A stretch of DNA of 64,000 bases from Aedoeadaptatus coxii (GCF_903819215.1 NZ_CAIJCT010000025.1); one strand, 5' to 3'. Shown: positions 16,293 to 26,424, counted from the stretch's first letter. Translations and numbers: made by a program. Notes: generated by a model not told the origin, from the sequence alone.

Positions 16293-19256
16293 ATGAAAAA
16301 GAAAAAGAAAGTAAACCCAAGAGATGTACCAAAGACCAAGCTTATATCAGAAAAGAAAGAAGAAAGCAATGAAAAATCCAGTAGTACAGAGAGATCATCA
16401 GATTTTTCAAAAAAAGAAATTAATAAAGAAATAAGCAAGAGCAACATAGACAATAATGCTGAAGACTCTAAATATTATTCATCTCATATACAAGAAAATA
16501 GTCAGGATTTACTCAACGAAAAAGATAAGTCAAATAGAGGAAGAAGACAAAGAAAAATCCATGAGGAAAAATTTGCAGAAGCCTCCTATTATAATGAATA
16601 TCAGCCGGAATATTCGCAACGGCAGCATAGAAAAATGGAAGAAAATGAGGAAAGTAGATATGGTGAATATCATGGGCAAGAAACAGAATATAGGCTAAGT
16701 AATTTTAAAGAAGATTTTAATGATAGAGTAATTTCAACTAACTCTAATATAAAAAGTAGCATTTCTCCTCAAAAAAATTGCAAGGGGAATAGTAATTTAA
16801 AATTGAAGAAAAACGTTGAGAGTGAAAGTTTTAATGATGTGCCAGATAAAAAAATAAGGAGATTTAGAAAAGAAGATAAGAATTTTAATAGAGAGGTAAG
16901 TTCAACATATGATCCATTATCACAGGACTCAGATAATGATGGTGTCATAGATCGCTATGACATGAACTTTAGTGATAGCAATGTATCCTATAGGGATACA
17001 AGAGATGACTATAAGTATTTACCATCTTCTGATGTGCAAAGAAAAAATTGGGATGGTTATTCTATTCTTGGTAAGAAAGGGAAAGAAAGCTTTCAAAAAA
17101 ACACCTTTAAAAAACTTTATCAATCTCAAAGTCAGTTTAAGGATAAAGGGGAAAAAGCAGAATTAAAATCTTTAAATGGGAAGTTTAGAAGAAAAGATCT
17201 ATCATATAAGGCAAACGAAGAAGATAAAAAAATAATTCAAGACCTGAATACTAATAAAAAACAAAATAGCAAATATTTCAAAGGCAAAGTTAGAAATTTA
17301 GAAGAAAAAAATATGCTAATGGGTAGGGTTTCTAGTGGGAAATTTAGACAGGATAGCCTATCTGAAGGATTTAAAAGTGAATCTGAAAAAAATAAAGATA
17401 AATATAATATAAATAAAAAGAATCAAGAAAAAATAGACACGAAAAAAGAAATCTTCAAACAGGAAAAAAACGTAATAAAAAATGAGAATCTTGAAGTAGA
17501 TGAACTTGATTTAAATCATAGTGGAATTTCTAATAAAAACAAGGGAAAGAAAAGACAAATAAAAGACGCTTTTGATAATACTATAAAGAAAAGCAACTTT
17601 GATCCAAAGAAAGAATACACCAGGACAAAAAAAGAAGTACAGGATTCCAAAAATTTATCTGAAGAAAATAAGGTAGATACAAAAAATAAAACTAAATTCC
17701 ATTCTAAAAAAGATAACAAAAGTGAAAAAGATAAGTTTTATAAAAAGGAAGATAAAATATCAAAACTATATGAGAAAAAGAATAAAAAGGAAAAAGAGTT
17801 AATTAAGTATAAGAAAAAGTCAAAAAAAGTGGGTTTAGAAAAACCTATTACTTTTGCGAGTGCTATGACGGCAAACTATCTATATAGTGGGAAAGATGAT
17901 AATGCAGGTGTTAACGCTGCTTATAAGCTTAGTAGAACTACCGAAGTTGTAGGTAGAGAAATTAGCCATTTTAGAAGAAAAAAACCTTCAAAAACTCAAA
18001 GAAAAATAAAATCTTTAGAAGGAAAAATTTATAAGAAAGAAAGTAAACTTCTCTTTCAAAGAAATTTTGAAGAATTGAAGAAGACTAAAGCTTATCAAAA
18101 CTCTAATAAACTGAATCGATTTTTTATGAAAAAGAAGTTTCAGAGAGATTTTAGGAAGAAACACGGGGAAGGTTTAGTAAATAGAATAAAGAAATCTTTC
18201 ACTAATATTGGAAAGAAAACATTTGAAGTTTTAAAAAACAAAGGATATAAGCAAATTTTAATTGCCCTTTGTATTTTAGGACTTTTTTTTATGCTATTTC
18301 AAGGAATTAGTAATGTTGGAAGTCTTACTTCAGGATTAACAAGTAATGTTATAGCTACAAGCTATCTATCAAAAGAAGAAGTTTTAATGGATATTAATAA
18401 TGAATTTACAAGTTATGAATATGCATTACAAGATGAAATAGATAGTATTAAAGAAAATTATCCAAATTATGATGAATATCATATAAAAGGAGATTCTGTT
18501 GGTCATGATCTACACGAGCTTTTTAGCTATTTAACAGCAAGATATGGAGAGATTAAGTCAGCTGAAGAGATACAAAAAGAATTAAAAAAACTATTTAATC
18601 AAATGTATGAGAAAAAATATACTTCAAAGTCTATTACAAAATATGACAGTGAAGGAAATCCATATACCTATAGAATTCTAACCTTAACTATAAAAAAGAA
18701 AAGTATTGATGAAATAGCAAGAGAAGAATTTGCAAACTATGAAACAAATATGGCTCATTATTTAGCATTACTTGATAGTCAGGGAAATATGAGTGGATAT
18801 TTTGGATCAAGCTATGGGAACTTGGGAGAGATTATAGACAATCCAAACTTTGGAAATCCTGGTCTTGCTTTTGATTCAGCTACTGCCAAAGCCTTATTTA
18901 ATGAAGCAGAAAAACATATAGGCAAAAGATATGTGTTTGGAGCAAGTGGACCATCTAACTTTGACTGTTCAGGTTTTGTATGTTGGTCATTTACAAAGTC
19001 TGGTGTAAAGAGAATGCCAAGAACTACAGCTTGGCTTATTTATAAAAACTATTGTAATCCAATATCTCCAAGCGAGGCAAAACCTGGGGATATTATTTTC
19101 TTTAAAGGCACATATAATTCCGGTACGCCAATTTCTCACGTAGGGATATATGCCGGAAATGGAATGATGCTCCATGCAGGAGATCCTATCCAATATACCA
19201 GTATAAACTCAAGATATTGGAAAAATCACTTTTATTCCTTTGGTAGACCAAAATAA
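16293..19256 (+). CDS. NlpC/P60 peptidoglycan hydrolase of the T4SS (CD1108-like)
   Basis: A 987-residue protein. Residues 1-640 are highly charged and low-complexity (Lys, Asp, Glu, Ser), with a Ca-binding-like segment at 207-225 (DPLSQDSDNDGVIDRYD). One membrane helix lies near 655-675, a lysozyme-like or linker region follows, and the C-terminal NlpC/P60 domain has the triad C892 (DCSGF), H949 (SHVGIY) and H961. The catalytic domain should sit outside the membrane, opening the wall for the conjugation channel, with the long charged part in the cytoplasm. This cytoplasmic tail is unusually long. Strong TAGGAGG site. Confidence 0.85.
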   Translation: MKKKKKVNPRDVPKTKLISEKKEESNEKSSSTERSSDFSKKEINKEISKSNIDNNAEDSKYYSSHIQENSQDLLNEKDKSNRGRRQRKIHEEKFAEASYYNEYQPEYSQRQHRKMEENEESRYGEYHGQETEYRLSNFKEDFNDRVISTNSNIKSSISPQKNCKGNSNLKLKKNVESESFNDVPDKKIRRFRKEDKNFNREVSSTYDPLSQDSDNDGVIDRYDMNFSDSNVSYRDTRDDYKYLPSSDVQRKNWDGYSILGKKGKESFQKNTFKKLYQSQSQFKDKGEKAELKSLNGKFRRKDLSYKANEEDKKIIQDLNTNKKQNSKYFKGKVRNLEEKNMLMGRVSSGKFRQDSLSEGFKSESEKNKDKYNINKKNQEKIDTKKEIFKQEKNVIKNENLEVDELDLNHSGISNKNKGKKRQIKDAFDNTIKKSNFDPKKEYTRTKKEVQDSKNLSEENKVDTKNKTKFHSKKDNKSEKDKFYKKEDKISKLYEKKNKKEKELIKYKKKSKKVGLEKPITFASAMTANYLYSGKDDNAGVNAAYKLSRTTEVVGREISHFRRKKPSKTQRKIKSLEGKIYKKESKLLFQRNFEELKKTKAYQNSNKLNRFFMKKKFQRDFRKKHGEGLVNRIKKSFTNIGKKTFEVLKNKGYKQILIALCILGLFFMLFQGISNVGSLTSGLTSNVIATSYLSKEEVLMDINNEFTSYEYALQDEIDSIKENYPNYDEYHIKGDSVGHDLHELFSYLTARYGEIKSAEEIQKELKKLFNQMYEKKYTSKSITKYDSEGNPYTYRILTLTIKKKSIDEIAREEFANYETNMAHYLALLDSQGNMSGYFGSSYGNLGEIIDNPNFGNPGLAFDSATAKALFNEAEKHIGKRYVFGASGPSNFDCSGFVCWSFTKSGVKRMPRTTAWLIYKNYCNPISPSEAKPGDIIFFKGTYNSGTPISHVGIYAGNGMMLHAGDPIQYTSINSRYWKNHFYSFGRPK

Positions 19257-19276
19257 GGGGGAAGGAGTAAAAATCT

Positions 19277-19534
19277 ATGAATAAAAAATTAATCAGAAAC
19301 ATAGAAAAACAGAAGAATTTAAGAAAGAAAAAAGAAGAAATTGAAATAGAACTTCAGTTATTAGTAGAGGAACAAGAAGAAATAGAAAATTTAGAGGTCA
19401 TCAAGGAATTTCGAAGTCAAAAAATATCTCTTGATGAATTTTTATTTATTGTTAGAAAAAATAAGGAAGAAGAAAATAGAGAAAGACAAGAACTTAAAAG
19501 AAAAGATACAAATGAAAGTGAGGAAAATTTATGA
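19277..19534 (+). CDS. DUF4315 family protein
   Basis: An 85-residue, strongly charged, entirely helical coiled-coil protein that matches the DUF4315 family by size, by the paired KKKEEIEIELQ/EEQEEIENLE segments and by its place between the NlpC/P60 and DUF4366 genes in Tn1549-type elements. No function is known. It overlaps the next gene by 4 bases. Confidence 0.75.
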   Translation: MNKKLIRNIEKQKNLRKKKEEIEIELQLLVEEQEEIENLEVIKEFRSQKISLDEFLFIVRKNKEEENRERQELKRKDTNESEENL

Positions 19535-21888
19535 AAAAAATAACCAGTGGAATTTTAGCTGTGATAATGCTACTTGTAAGTTTAGTGAACATAGTGGCTG
19601 TAAGTCCTGTATATGCAAGTACAGATTATAAGGTAGAGTGGACGGAAGATGATTTTATGTATTCCTCTGAGGGAAATATAATTGCCTTTAGTGATAAAGG
19701 CTTAGAAAAGAAAGAGAAGACAAATACTCTAGTATTTCCTGAAGGAACGAAATCTATAAATGGAAATTATTCTTTAAGTCATTCAAACGATGAACTTAGA
19801 TTTAAAAGAGAATTTGGACGTGGCAAACATTGGGATAAAGTAATTATTCCTGATTCTGTTAAGCATTTAGGCTATGCTGCCTTTTACGATGCAAGTATAG
19901 ATGAGGTAAAACTATCAAATAGTCTAACTTATCTTGGTGGTTTAGCATTTTTCAATTGTGGACTTAGAGAAGTGACTTTACCTGATACTTTGGTAAATAT
20001 TGAACATAATGCTTTTGAAAGAAATAACCTTCAAGAAATAACTATACCGAAGTCTGTGAAGACAATTGAACAGTATGCTTTTTCAAGAAATAAATTGCAC
20101 ACTATAAAAGTTTTAGGCAATCCAAACATTAACAGTAAGGGAGTATTCCATAATCAAGATGTTGAATATAGACCAAAACAAAATCCATTTTACGAAAATC
20201 ATTTTGGTTTCAACGGAAATCAAGGATTCAAATCTATTCCTAATGGATTAAGGTATGAAAATGGAGAGTTTGTCTTTGATAAGAATGTAGATAGTGTAGA
20301 ACTTGAATTTGATTATAACAATGATATGTATCAAGGAAAGATGACTATTTTCAATCCAAATAAATATTCCATTGATACTCAAACAGATTTGACAGGACAA
20401 GATATTGATGAAAAGGACAATAAGATTGATGATTTAACTAAAAACATTAAGGACTTAGAAAATCAGATTAAAGACTTAAATGATAAGAAACAAGAAGACC
20501 AATCAAAGATAGATGAATTAAAGGAAAAGTTAGAATCTTGCAAAGATAATGGAGAGAAACTAAAACAAGAAAAGGCTAAGCTAGAAGAAGAGATTAGAGA
20601 TAAAGATAATAAGATTGCTCAATTGAATAAAGAAATTGAGGATCTTAAAAATTCTAACAATGATGAACTAATAGCAGAAATTACTCAGCTTAAAGATGAA
20701 CTAAAAAGATTACAAGATGAAAATGCAAAACTAAAAGAAGATTATTCATCTACAAAATGGGAGTTAGAAGCTGAGAAAGAAAAGACCGATAAAAACGAAA
20801 ATAAAATCAAAGAAATGCAAGAAAAGCTCGAGTTTTTAGAAGGTGAACTAGCAAAGAAGACTAAAGAAATTGAAGATAAAGATAATAAAATTAAAGGTTT
20901 GGAAAAAGCTCTTGATGAAAAAGATACTAAGATAAAAGACCTTGAGTCTAAAAAGAAAGAGACAGAAAATTCTAAGTCAGAATGCTGTAAAAAAATTGAA
21001 GAGCTTCAAAAGACTATTGATAGTTTAAAAGAATCTTCTGAAAATACAAAAAAAGAATTAGAAGATAAGATTAAAGGACTAGAAGAAAAACAAAAAGCTT
21101 CTGAAGAAGAAATTAAAAAGCTAAAAGAAGAATTAGATAAGAAAATCGAAGAAGCAAAGAAGTTAATCGAGGAAGCAAATAAAAAAGCAAAAGAAGAACT
21201 TGAGAAACAAGCTAAAGATGAAAAAGATAAAAATCTAAACCAAGACCTATCTAAAAAATTAGATGAACTTCTAAAACTCCAAAAAGAAAACAAAGAAAAG
21301 AAAGAAGATAAGAAATCTCAAGATAAGAAGTGGGATGAACTTTTGAAAGCTGATGACAAGAATATCCTAAATCAATTTGATCTTAACAAGATGAAAAAGC
21401 AAGAGGAACAACAAGGTAAAAAACAAGTTAAAGATGGAAAAGAATTCGCAGTTTTCCAAGTAGACAAAAACTTTTATAACATTATTAACAAAGATGGAAA
21501 GAAAACTACTGTGTATATGGATGTAAAAGCATATATTAAGGATAATCGCATTATGCTACCTGTTAGATATGCAGCCTATACTCTTGGGTTTAATGTAGAA
21601 TATGATGATAGTAAGAGAGAGGCTATCTTTTCAAATAAAGAAAATACAGCCTTACCTAAAAAAACTCTAAGATTAAATATAGATACTGGTGTTATGAAAG
21701 ATAGTCAAGGAAACATTTATCATTCTGACACTAAACCTGTAATTATAAATGGAAGAATTCACGCATCTATTTCCAATATAGCTAAAGCTTTTAATGCAAG
21801 CTGTGGGGATATAAGAGATGAAAAAGATCAAAGTATAGAATGGGATAATAGCAGAAAGGCAGTTTATGTCTTCAAGAATATAAAGTAA
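19531..21888 (+). CDS. Surface protein: leucine-rich repeats, coiled coil, copper-amine-oxidase-like domain
   Basis: A 785-residue exported protein. Residues 1-30 are a signal peptide ending near VYAS. About 100-200 hold BspA-type leucine-rich repeats (for example VTLPDTLVNIEHNAFERNN). Residues 290-620 form one long coiled coil full of heptads and Lys/Asp/Glu. The last 150 residues resemble the copper amine oxidase N-terminal domain used as a wall-binding or dimer domain (MLPVRYAAYTLGFNVEYD). No LPxTG anchor is seen. It could be an adhesin or mating-pair stabiliser for transfer (inference). Confidence 0.75.
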   Translation: MKKITSGILAVIMLLVSLVNIVAVSPVYASTDYKVEWTEDDFMYSSEGNIIAFSDKGLEKKEKTNTLVFPEGTKSINGNYSLSHSNDELRFKREFGRGKHWDKVIIPDSVKHLGYAAFYDASIDEVKLSNSLTYLGGLAFFNCGLREVTLPDTLVNIEHNAFERNNLQEITIPKSVKTIEQYAFSRNKLHTIKVLGNPNINSKGVFHNQDVEYRPKQNPFYENHFGFNGNQGFKSIPNGLRYENGEFVFDKNVDSVELEFDYNNDMYQGKMTIFNPNKYSIDTQTDLTGQDIDEKDNKIDDLTKNIKDLENQIKDLNDKKQEDQSKIDELKEKLESCKDNGEKLKQEKAKLEEEIRDKDNKIAQLNKEIEDLKNSNNDELIAEITQLKDELKRLQDENAKLKEDYSSTKWELEAEKEKTDKNENKIKEMQEKLEFLEGELAKKTKEIEDKDNKIKGLEKALDEKDTKIKDLESKKKETENSKSECCKKIEELQKTIDSLKESSENTKKELEDKIKGLEEKQKASEEEIKKLKEELDKKIEEAKKLIEEANKKAKEELEKQAKDEKDKNLNQDLSKKLDELLKLQKENKEKKEDKKSQDKKWDELLKADDKNILNQFDLNKMKKQEEQQGKKQVKDGKEFAVFQVDKNFYNIINKDGKKTTVYMDVKAYIKDNRIMLPVRYAAYTLGFNVEYDDSKREAIFSNKENTALPKKTLRLNIDTGVMKDSQGNIYHSDTKPVIINGRIHASISNIAKAFNASCGDIRDEKDQSIEWDNSRKAVYVFKNIK

Positions 21889-21903
21889 GAAAAGGAGAGA
21901 ATT

Positions 21904-22782
21904 ATGAAGAAAAAAAGATTAGGGGTAGCCTTAGTGCTACTCCTTTTACTATTCAGTATGCCAAGCATATCCATAGCTAAGAGCAATGATAATGAAATAA
22001 AAAATCAGTCAAATGATATTTATTTGCCAGAAAAAAGTAAAGAATTAGAAAGTTTATTTGATGAAGATGTATATGAACCATCTAATGAGAGTCAAAAAAT
22101 TCCTTATCAGGAAGTTCCGAAAATACAAGAAAATAACATAAAAAATGAGCAAGTAGATAAAAAAGAAAAGCCATCTAAACTTGTTAAAGGTGGCAATACT
22201 AAAGCAATTAATCCATTAGCTACAAAAGAAAATAAGGCAAGAGGAACAGTAATAGAAAATGTAGATAAAAATGGACAGGATATTACACCGAAAGTAGAAG
22301 ATCAAACATTAAGAGATGAAAAAAAGGAAAATCCAATAGATGTTAGACAATTTTTAACCTTTCAAACAAAGAGTGGAAAAACTATGCACCTCATTGTAGA
22401 TCATTCGGAAAATCAAGAAAATGTACAATTACTAACAGAAGTTGGAGAACAAGATCTACTAAATATGATTGAAGGAGAAAGTGAAGTAAAGCCAAAAGAA
22501 GAAGTAGTGAAAAAAGAAGAACCGGTGGAGGAAAAACCGAAGAAAGAGGAGAAAGAAGAAAAGAAATCAGGGATAGGACTTTATTTATTTATGGGTTTAA
22601 TTATTGTTGGTGTAATGGGTGCAGGATATTACTTCAAAATCTATAAAAAAAATGAAGAGGCAAGTTTTGAAGATGAGCAAGATTATAATGAATTAGAAGA
22701 TGATTATGAATCTGAAGGGGAGGATTATGATCTTGAAGATAAGGAAGATACAGAAATTATTCCAGATGAAGATGAATTTTAA
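21904..22782 (+). CDS. DUF4366 family membrane protein (CD1107-like)
   Basis: A 292-residue protein with a signal peptide (1-25), a conserved central block around residues 145-180 (RQFLTFQTKSGKTMHLIVDH), a Lys/Glu-rich linker, one membrane helix near 222-243 and an acidic cytoplasmic tail. This is the DUF4366 layout that closes the transfer operon in Tn1549-type elements. Function unknown; its extracellular domain may contact the wall hydrolase or surface protein upstream. Confidence 0.75.
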   Translation: MKKKRLGVALVLLLLLFSMPSISIAKSNDNEIKNQSNDIYLPEKSKELESLFDEDVYEPSNESQKIPYQEVPKIQENNIKNEQVDKKEKPSKLVKGGNTKAINPLATKENKARGTVIENVDKNGQDITPKVEDQTLRDEKKENPIDVRQFLTFQTKSGKTMHLIVDHSENQENVQLLTEVGEQDLLNMIEGESEVKPKEEVVKKEEPVEEKPKKEEKEEKKSGIGLYLFMGLIIVGVMGAGYYFKIYKKNEEASFEDEQDYNELEDDYESEGEDYDLEDKEDTEIIPDEDEF

Positions 22783-23034
22783 TATTCTCAATGATTTAAG
22801 CAGTAGATTAAGGACAACAATAAACTCAATTATCGTGTAAATTTATAAACATACGATAGAAAAGTACAATTAGAATTCTGGAACTTTAATAAAAACAACG
22901 ATGAACAAAACAACACCTAAACTTAAGATATAAGGAAAGCTAAGTAGAAATGATGGATTATATAATTAAGAATTCGCTGATATTAAATTTCTTGATAATT
23001 TTGAAATAAATTGGGCTAGAAATTCAAACGTTTG
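22783..23034. other. Intergenic stretch after DUF4366
   Basis: No gene is supported here. A 22-codon frame from 22771 (MNFNILNDLSSRLRTT...) overlaps the DUF4366 end and may be a gene remnant. The rest is AT-rich without a terminator that I can see. Confidence 0.4.
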
Positions 23035-23071
23035 TTGCAAACACACTTATAAAAGTATATAATATAAGTGT
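23035..23071 (+). promoter_or_regulatory. Promoter with inverted repeat, abiE operon
   Basis: TTGCAA (23035-23040), 17-base spacer and TATAAT (23058-23063). An 8-bp inverted repeat ACACTTAT/ATAAGTGT (23043-23050 and 23064-23071) brackets the -10 box. AbiEi proteins are known to repress their own promoter by binding inverted repeats, so this is the likely operator. Confidence 0.7.
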
Positions 23072-23095
23072 AAACGCAACAGGGAGATGAATATA

Positions 23096-23689
23096 ATGAA
23101 TTATAGAAAGCAAATTGAAATACATCTAAAAAAATCAGGTGGAATTATAACATCTGCTTATTGCAGAGAAAATAACATACCTACAGTATATTTAAGTAGA
23201 CTAGCAAAAGAGGGAAAATTGTTTAGAGTTCAAAAAGGAATATATATTATTGAAGAAAGTGATTACGATGATTACTATTTTTTTCAATATCAGTATAGAA
23301 AGGCGATATTTTCCTATGAGACAGCTTTGTTTCTACTTGGGGTAACGGATAAAATTCCATGGAGAATAGATGTTACAGTATACAATGGATATAAATTTAA
23401 TGAGAAGCAAGATACACTTAATATCAATTATGTAAAAAAATCTATTTATAATCTAGGAATTATACAGAAAAAGACAATGTTTGGAAACATTGTGAATGTT
23501 TACTCCTATGAAAGAATACTTTGTGATTTTATTTATAACAAAGAAAAAATGGATACTGAAGTTTATGTAAAACTCATTCGTTCCTATTCTAAATATAAGG
23601 ATAAGGATATACATTCTCTATATGAAATAGCAAGAAAAATGGGAATAGAAGATAAAGTAAAGGAAGTTATGGAGGTGGTATATGAATAA
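23096..23689 (+). CDS. abiEi: AbiEi-type antitoxin
   Basis: A 197-residue protein of the AbiEi type: an N-terminal winged helix (ITSAYCRENNIPTVYLSRLAKEGKL, given here in two parts: ITSAYCRENNIP and TVYLSRLAKEGKL) with the motif RVQKGIYI, and a C-terminal antitoxin domain with SYETALFLLGVTD. It represses its own operon and counteracts AbiEii in a type IV toxin-antitoxin pair. The ATG at 23096, 9 bases after AGGGAG, is preferred over the ATG at 23087, which touches the ribosome site. It overlaps the toxin gene by 8 bases. Confidence 0.85.
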   Translation: MNYRKQIEIHLKKSGGIITSAYCRENNIPTVYLSRLAKEGKLFRVQKGIYIIEESDYDDYYFFQYQYRKAIFSYETALFLLGVTDKIPWRIDVTVYNGYKFNEKQDTLNINYVKKSIYNLGIIQKKTMFGNIVNVYSYERILCDFIYNKEKMDTEVYVKLIRSYSKYKDKDIHSLYEIARKMGIEDKVKEVMEVVYE

Positions 23690-24521
23690 AGCAAAGTTAA
23701 CCGCCATTTGTCATAATATAAGTAAAGAATCAGGACTCCCATTTAATTCAGTAATGTTATATTATTTTTTGGAGAGCATATTAAAAAAATTAGCACAGAG
23801 TAAGTATCATGAAAAATTTATTTTTAAAGGAGGTTTTCTTTTATCTAATGTAGTAGGCATAGATTCAAGAAGTACAGTAGATATAGATTTTCTTTTAAGA
23901 AATATGCATTTATCAGAAGAAAATGTATTAAAAACAATACAAGAATCACTAGAAGCAAGTTATTCAGATGATATATCCTATAAAGTACATGGAATAAGTA
24001 AAATCAAGGAAGATGACCAGTATGGAGGGTTTCGTGTAAGTATACTTTGTAGGATGGAGAATATAAGACAAATTGTACCTCTTGATATTGCAACAGGTGA
24101 TGTTATCACACCACATCCCATAGATTACAAATATATAAGTGCTTTTGGGCAAGAAGATATTTTAATTAAAGCCTATCCTATTGAAACAATTGTGGCAGAA
24201 AAAATTCAAACAATATACTCTAGGGGGTTTTTAAATAGCAGAAGTAAGGATTACTACGATCTTTATATAATTTATAAATTAAAAGATAAAGAGGTTGATA
24301 CCAAGATATTAAAAGAAGCATGTATTAGAACTTTTGATTATAGAAAAACGGAGTTTGATATAGATAAAATCATCAGTTTAATGAGAATGTTAAAAACAGA
24401 TCAAGCTTTTTTAGATAGATGGAATTCTTATTCGAAGAAAAATCTTTATGCTAGAGGCATAAAGTTTGAAGATGTAATAGATAATGGAATAAATATTATA
24501 GAAAAAATAAAAAATCAGTAG
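23682..24521 (+). CDS. abiEii: AbiEii-type nucleotidyltransferase toxin
   Basis: A 279-residue nucleotidyltransferase-fold toxin. The motif FKGGFLLSNV is followed by RSTVDIDFLLRN, which holds the two catalytic Asp residues of the DNA-polymerase-beta-like fold, and later by PIETIVAEKIQ with the conserved lysine. AbiEii toxins transfer nucleotides to RNA or tRNA targets and stop growth. All key motifs look intact. It overlaps abiEi, as in known type IV pairs, and would stabilise the element or protect against phage. Confidence 0.85.
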   Translation: MNKAKLTAICHNISKESGLPFNSVMLYYFLESILKKLAQSKYHEKFIFKGGFLLSNVVGIDSRSTVDIDFLLRNMHLSEENVLKTIQESLEASYSDDISYKVHGISKIKEDDQYGGFRVSILCRMENIRQIVPLDIATGDVITPHPIDYKYISAFGQEDILIKAYPIETIVAEKIQTIYSRGFLNSRSKDYYDLYIIYKLKDKEVDTKILKEACIRTFDYRKTEFDIDKIISLMRMLKTDQAFLDRWNSYSKKNLYARGIKFEDVIDNGINIIEKIKNQ

Positions 24522-24533
24522 AGCTATAAAAAG

Positions 24534-24567
24534 ATGAGGGATTGAAAATTTAATCTCTCATTTTTTT
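24534..24567 (+). terminator. Intrinsic terminator after abiE operon
   Basis: Ten-bp stem with one G-T pair (24534-24543 with 24552-24561), 8-base loop and seven T. Confidence 0.75.
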
Positions 24568-24590
24568 ATTAAAAAACTAGAGGAGGAAAA

Positions 24591-26297
24591 ATGAAATTAG
24601 TAATCGCAGAAAAACCAAGTGTTGCAGCATCAATAGCAAAAGTTATAGGAGCAAAAAATAGAAATAATGGATACTATGAGGGGAATGGATACATTGTTTC
24701 ATGGTGTGTTGGGCATTTAGTACAAATGGCAAATCCTGATGTGTATGATGAAAGATATAAGAAGTGGAGAATTGAAGATTTACCTATTATCCCAAAAGAA
24801 TACAAGTATGAGGTAACGAAGACAACTAAAAAACAGTTTAATATTCTTAAAAGATTAATGAATAGTAATGAAGTTGACACCATTATTAATGCTTGTGATG
24901 CTGGTAGAGAAGGAGAAGCTATCTTTAGACTTGTATATATGATGGCAAATTGTAAGAAGAAAATGAAACGTCTTTGGATTTCCTCAATGGAAGACTCTTC
25001 CATAAAAGAAGGATTTAGCAACTTAAAAGATGGAAGTAATTATGATAATCTTTTTGATTCAGCTAAGGCTCGTGCCATAGCTGATTGGCTTGTTGGAATG
25101 AACATAAGTAGACTTTACTCCTGTCTATATAATGAAAATTATAGTGTAGGCAGAGTACAAACACCGACTTTATCAATGATTGTGAATAGAGATGATGAGA
25201 TAAATAGTTTTAAAAAAGAAAAATATTATACAGTGGAGATTTCTATGAATGGATTTACACTGTCGACAGATAGAATTGATGACAAGATAGTGGCAGAGCA
25301 GCTTAAAAATTTAATCGGAGAAAAAATTGAAATAACCGATGTAATTAAAAAAGAAAAGATTACAAAGCCTAATCTGCCCTTTGATCTAACAACACTTCAA
25401 AGAGAATGTAATAAGTATTTTGGATACAGTGCAAAACAAACCCTAGATTATGCCCAAAGCCTGTATGAAAAGAAGTATATTACCTATCCACGAACAGATT
25501 CAAGATATTTGACAGTAGACATGATAGAAAGCACTGTAAATAATATTATAGGGAAAAATGATTTTGACACAGAAAGAATTAAGGTAGTTTTTTATTCTGA
25601 AAAAGTTACAGATCATCATGCAATAATTCCAACGATAAGTTCATTAAATAAGGATATTTCAGATCTTCCGGAAAGTGAAGCCAAAGTATATAGACTTATA
25701 ACAAATAAACTCTATGCAAGTTTTGGATACCCACTTGTAGAAAATACAACAAAGATAGTGGCTGAATTTGATGGGTTTGAATTTATAAACACTTATAAAA
25801 TAATTGCTGAAGAAGGATTTACAAAATATTTAGAAGAATATAAATCAAAGAAGAAAGAAGATATACAAATTCCTGATGTAAAAATAGGAGATCTTTTATA
25901 TATTGAAAATAAAGATATAAAAGAGAAGTATACAAAACCACCCAAACACTTCACTGAAGACACACTCTTAAAAGCTATGGAAATAGCTGGAAATGATGAA
26001 TTAGTTAAGGATGTCGAAGTTGAAAGAAAAGGACTTGGTACTCCTGCCACAAGAGCGGGAATAATAGAAAATTTGATATACAAAGGTTATATAAAAAGAG
26101 AAAAGAAAAACCTAATATCAACTAGAAAGGGATTAAACCTAGTGACTATAGTTATAGATGAGTTTAAATCTCCAAAGACAACAGCAAAATGGGAAATGAG
26201 ATTAAGTGATATAACAAAGGGTAAGGAAAATAAAGAGAATTTTTTAAAAGAAATTGAAGAAGAAATAAAAAATACTATATATAAATATTATAAGTAA
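24591..26297 (+). CDS. topB: DNA topoisomerase III
   Basis: A 568-residue type IA topoisomerase. The TOPRIM domain starts at residue 1 (LVIAEKPSVAASIAKV) and carries ACDAGREGEAI; the active-site tyrosine is Y299 in YPRTDSRYL; VGRVQTPTL is also conserved. It is shorter than chromosomal TopB (about 650-720 residues) because it lacks the C-terminal zinc region, as is usual in conjugative elements. It would unlink DNA during element replication or transfer. Strong AGAGGAGG site. Confidence 0.9.
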   Translation: MKLVIAEKPSVAASIAKVIGAKNRNNGYYEGNGYIVSWCVGHLVQMANPDVYDERYKKWRIEDLPIIPKEYKYEVTKTTKKQFNILKRLMNSNEVDTIINACDAGREGEAIFRLVYMMANCKKKMKRLWISSMEDSSIKEGFSNLKDGSNYDNLFDSAKARAIADWLVGMNISRLYSCLYNENYSVGRVQTPTLSMIVNRDDEINSFKKEKYYTVEISMNGFTLSTDRIDDKIVAEQLKNLIGEKIEITDVIKKEKITKPNLPFDLTTLQRECNKYFGYSAKQTLDYAQSLYEKKYITYPRTDSRYLTVDMIESTVNNIIGKNDFDTERIKVVFYSEKVTDHHAIIPTISSLNKDISDLPESEAKVYRLITNKLYASFGYPLVENTTKIVAEFDGFEFINTYKIIAEEGFTKYLEEYKSKKKEDIQIPDVKIGDLLYIENKDIKEKYTKPPKHFTEDTLLKAMEIAGNDELVKDVEVERKGLGTPATRAGIIENLIYKGYIKREKKNLISTRKGLNLVTIVIDEFKSPKTTAKWEMRLSDITKGKENKENFLKEIEEEIKNTIYKYYK

Positions 26298-26349
26298 ATT
26301 GATTATAAAAACTTGAATATAATTATAGGAATGAAGAAAGGAATGATTT

Positions 26350-26424
26350 ATGAAAGAAATAGGGTATAATATAAGTGATAAAAGAGTAGGCATTAGGAAA
26401 TTTGCTTATTTGACATTACTATAA
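26350..26424 (+). other. Short ORF overlapping the type III locus promoter
   Basis: A 24-codon frame (MKEIGYNISDKR...) with GAAAGG upstream ends inside the promoter at 26410-26438. No family recognised; it may be a remnant. Confidence 0.2.

Noticed and set aside
16456..16698. An 80-codon frame inside the NlpC/P60 gene
   Set aside because: It has no good ribosome site or terminator and its protein is unlike any family; unlike the TnpV-like case, the outer frame is a normal part of a known protein.
21006..21293. A Ser/Phe-rich minus-strand frame
   Set aside because: It is the reverse of the coiled-coil heptads of the surface protein, not a gene.
22771..22839. A 22-codon frame overlapping the DUF4366 end
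   Set aside because: Too short, with no family match; noted only as a possible remnant.
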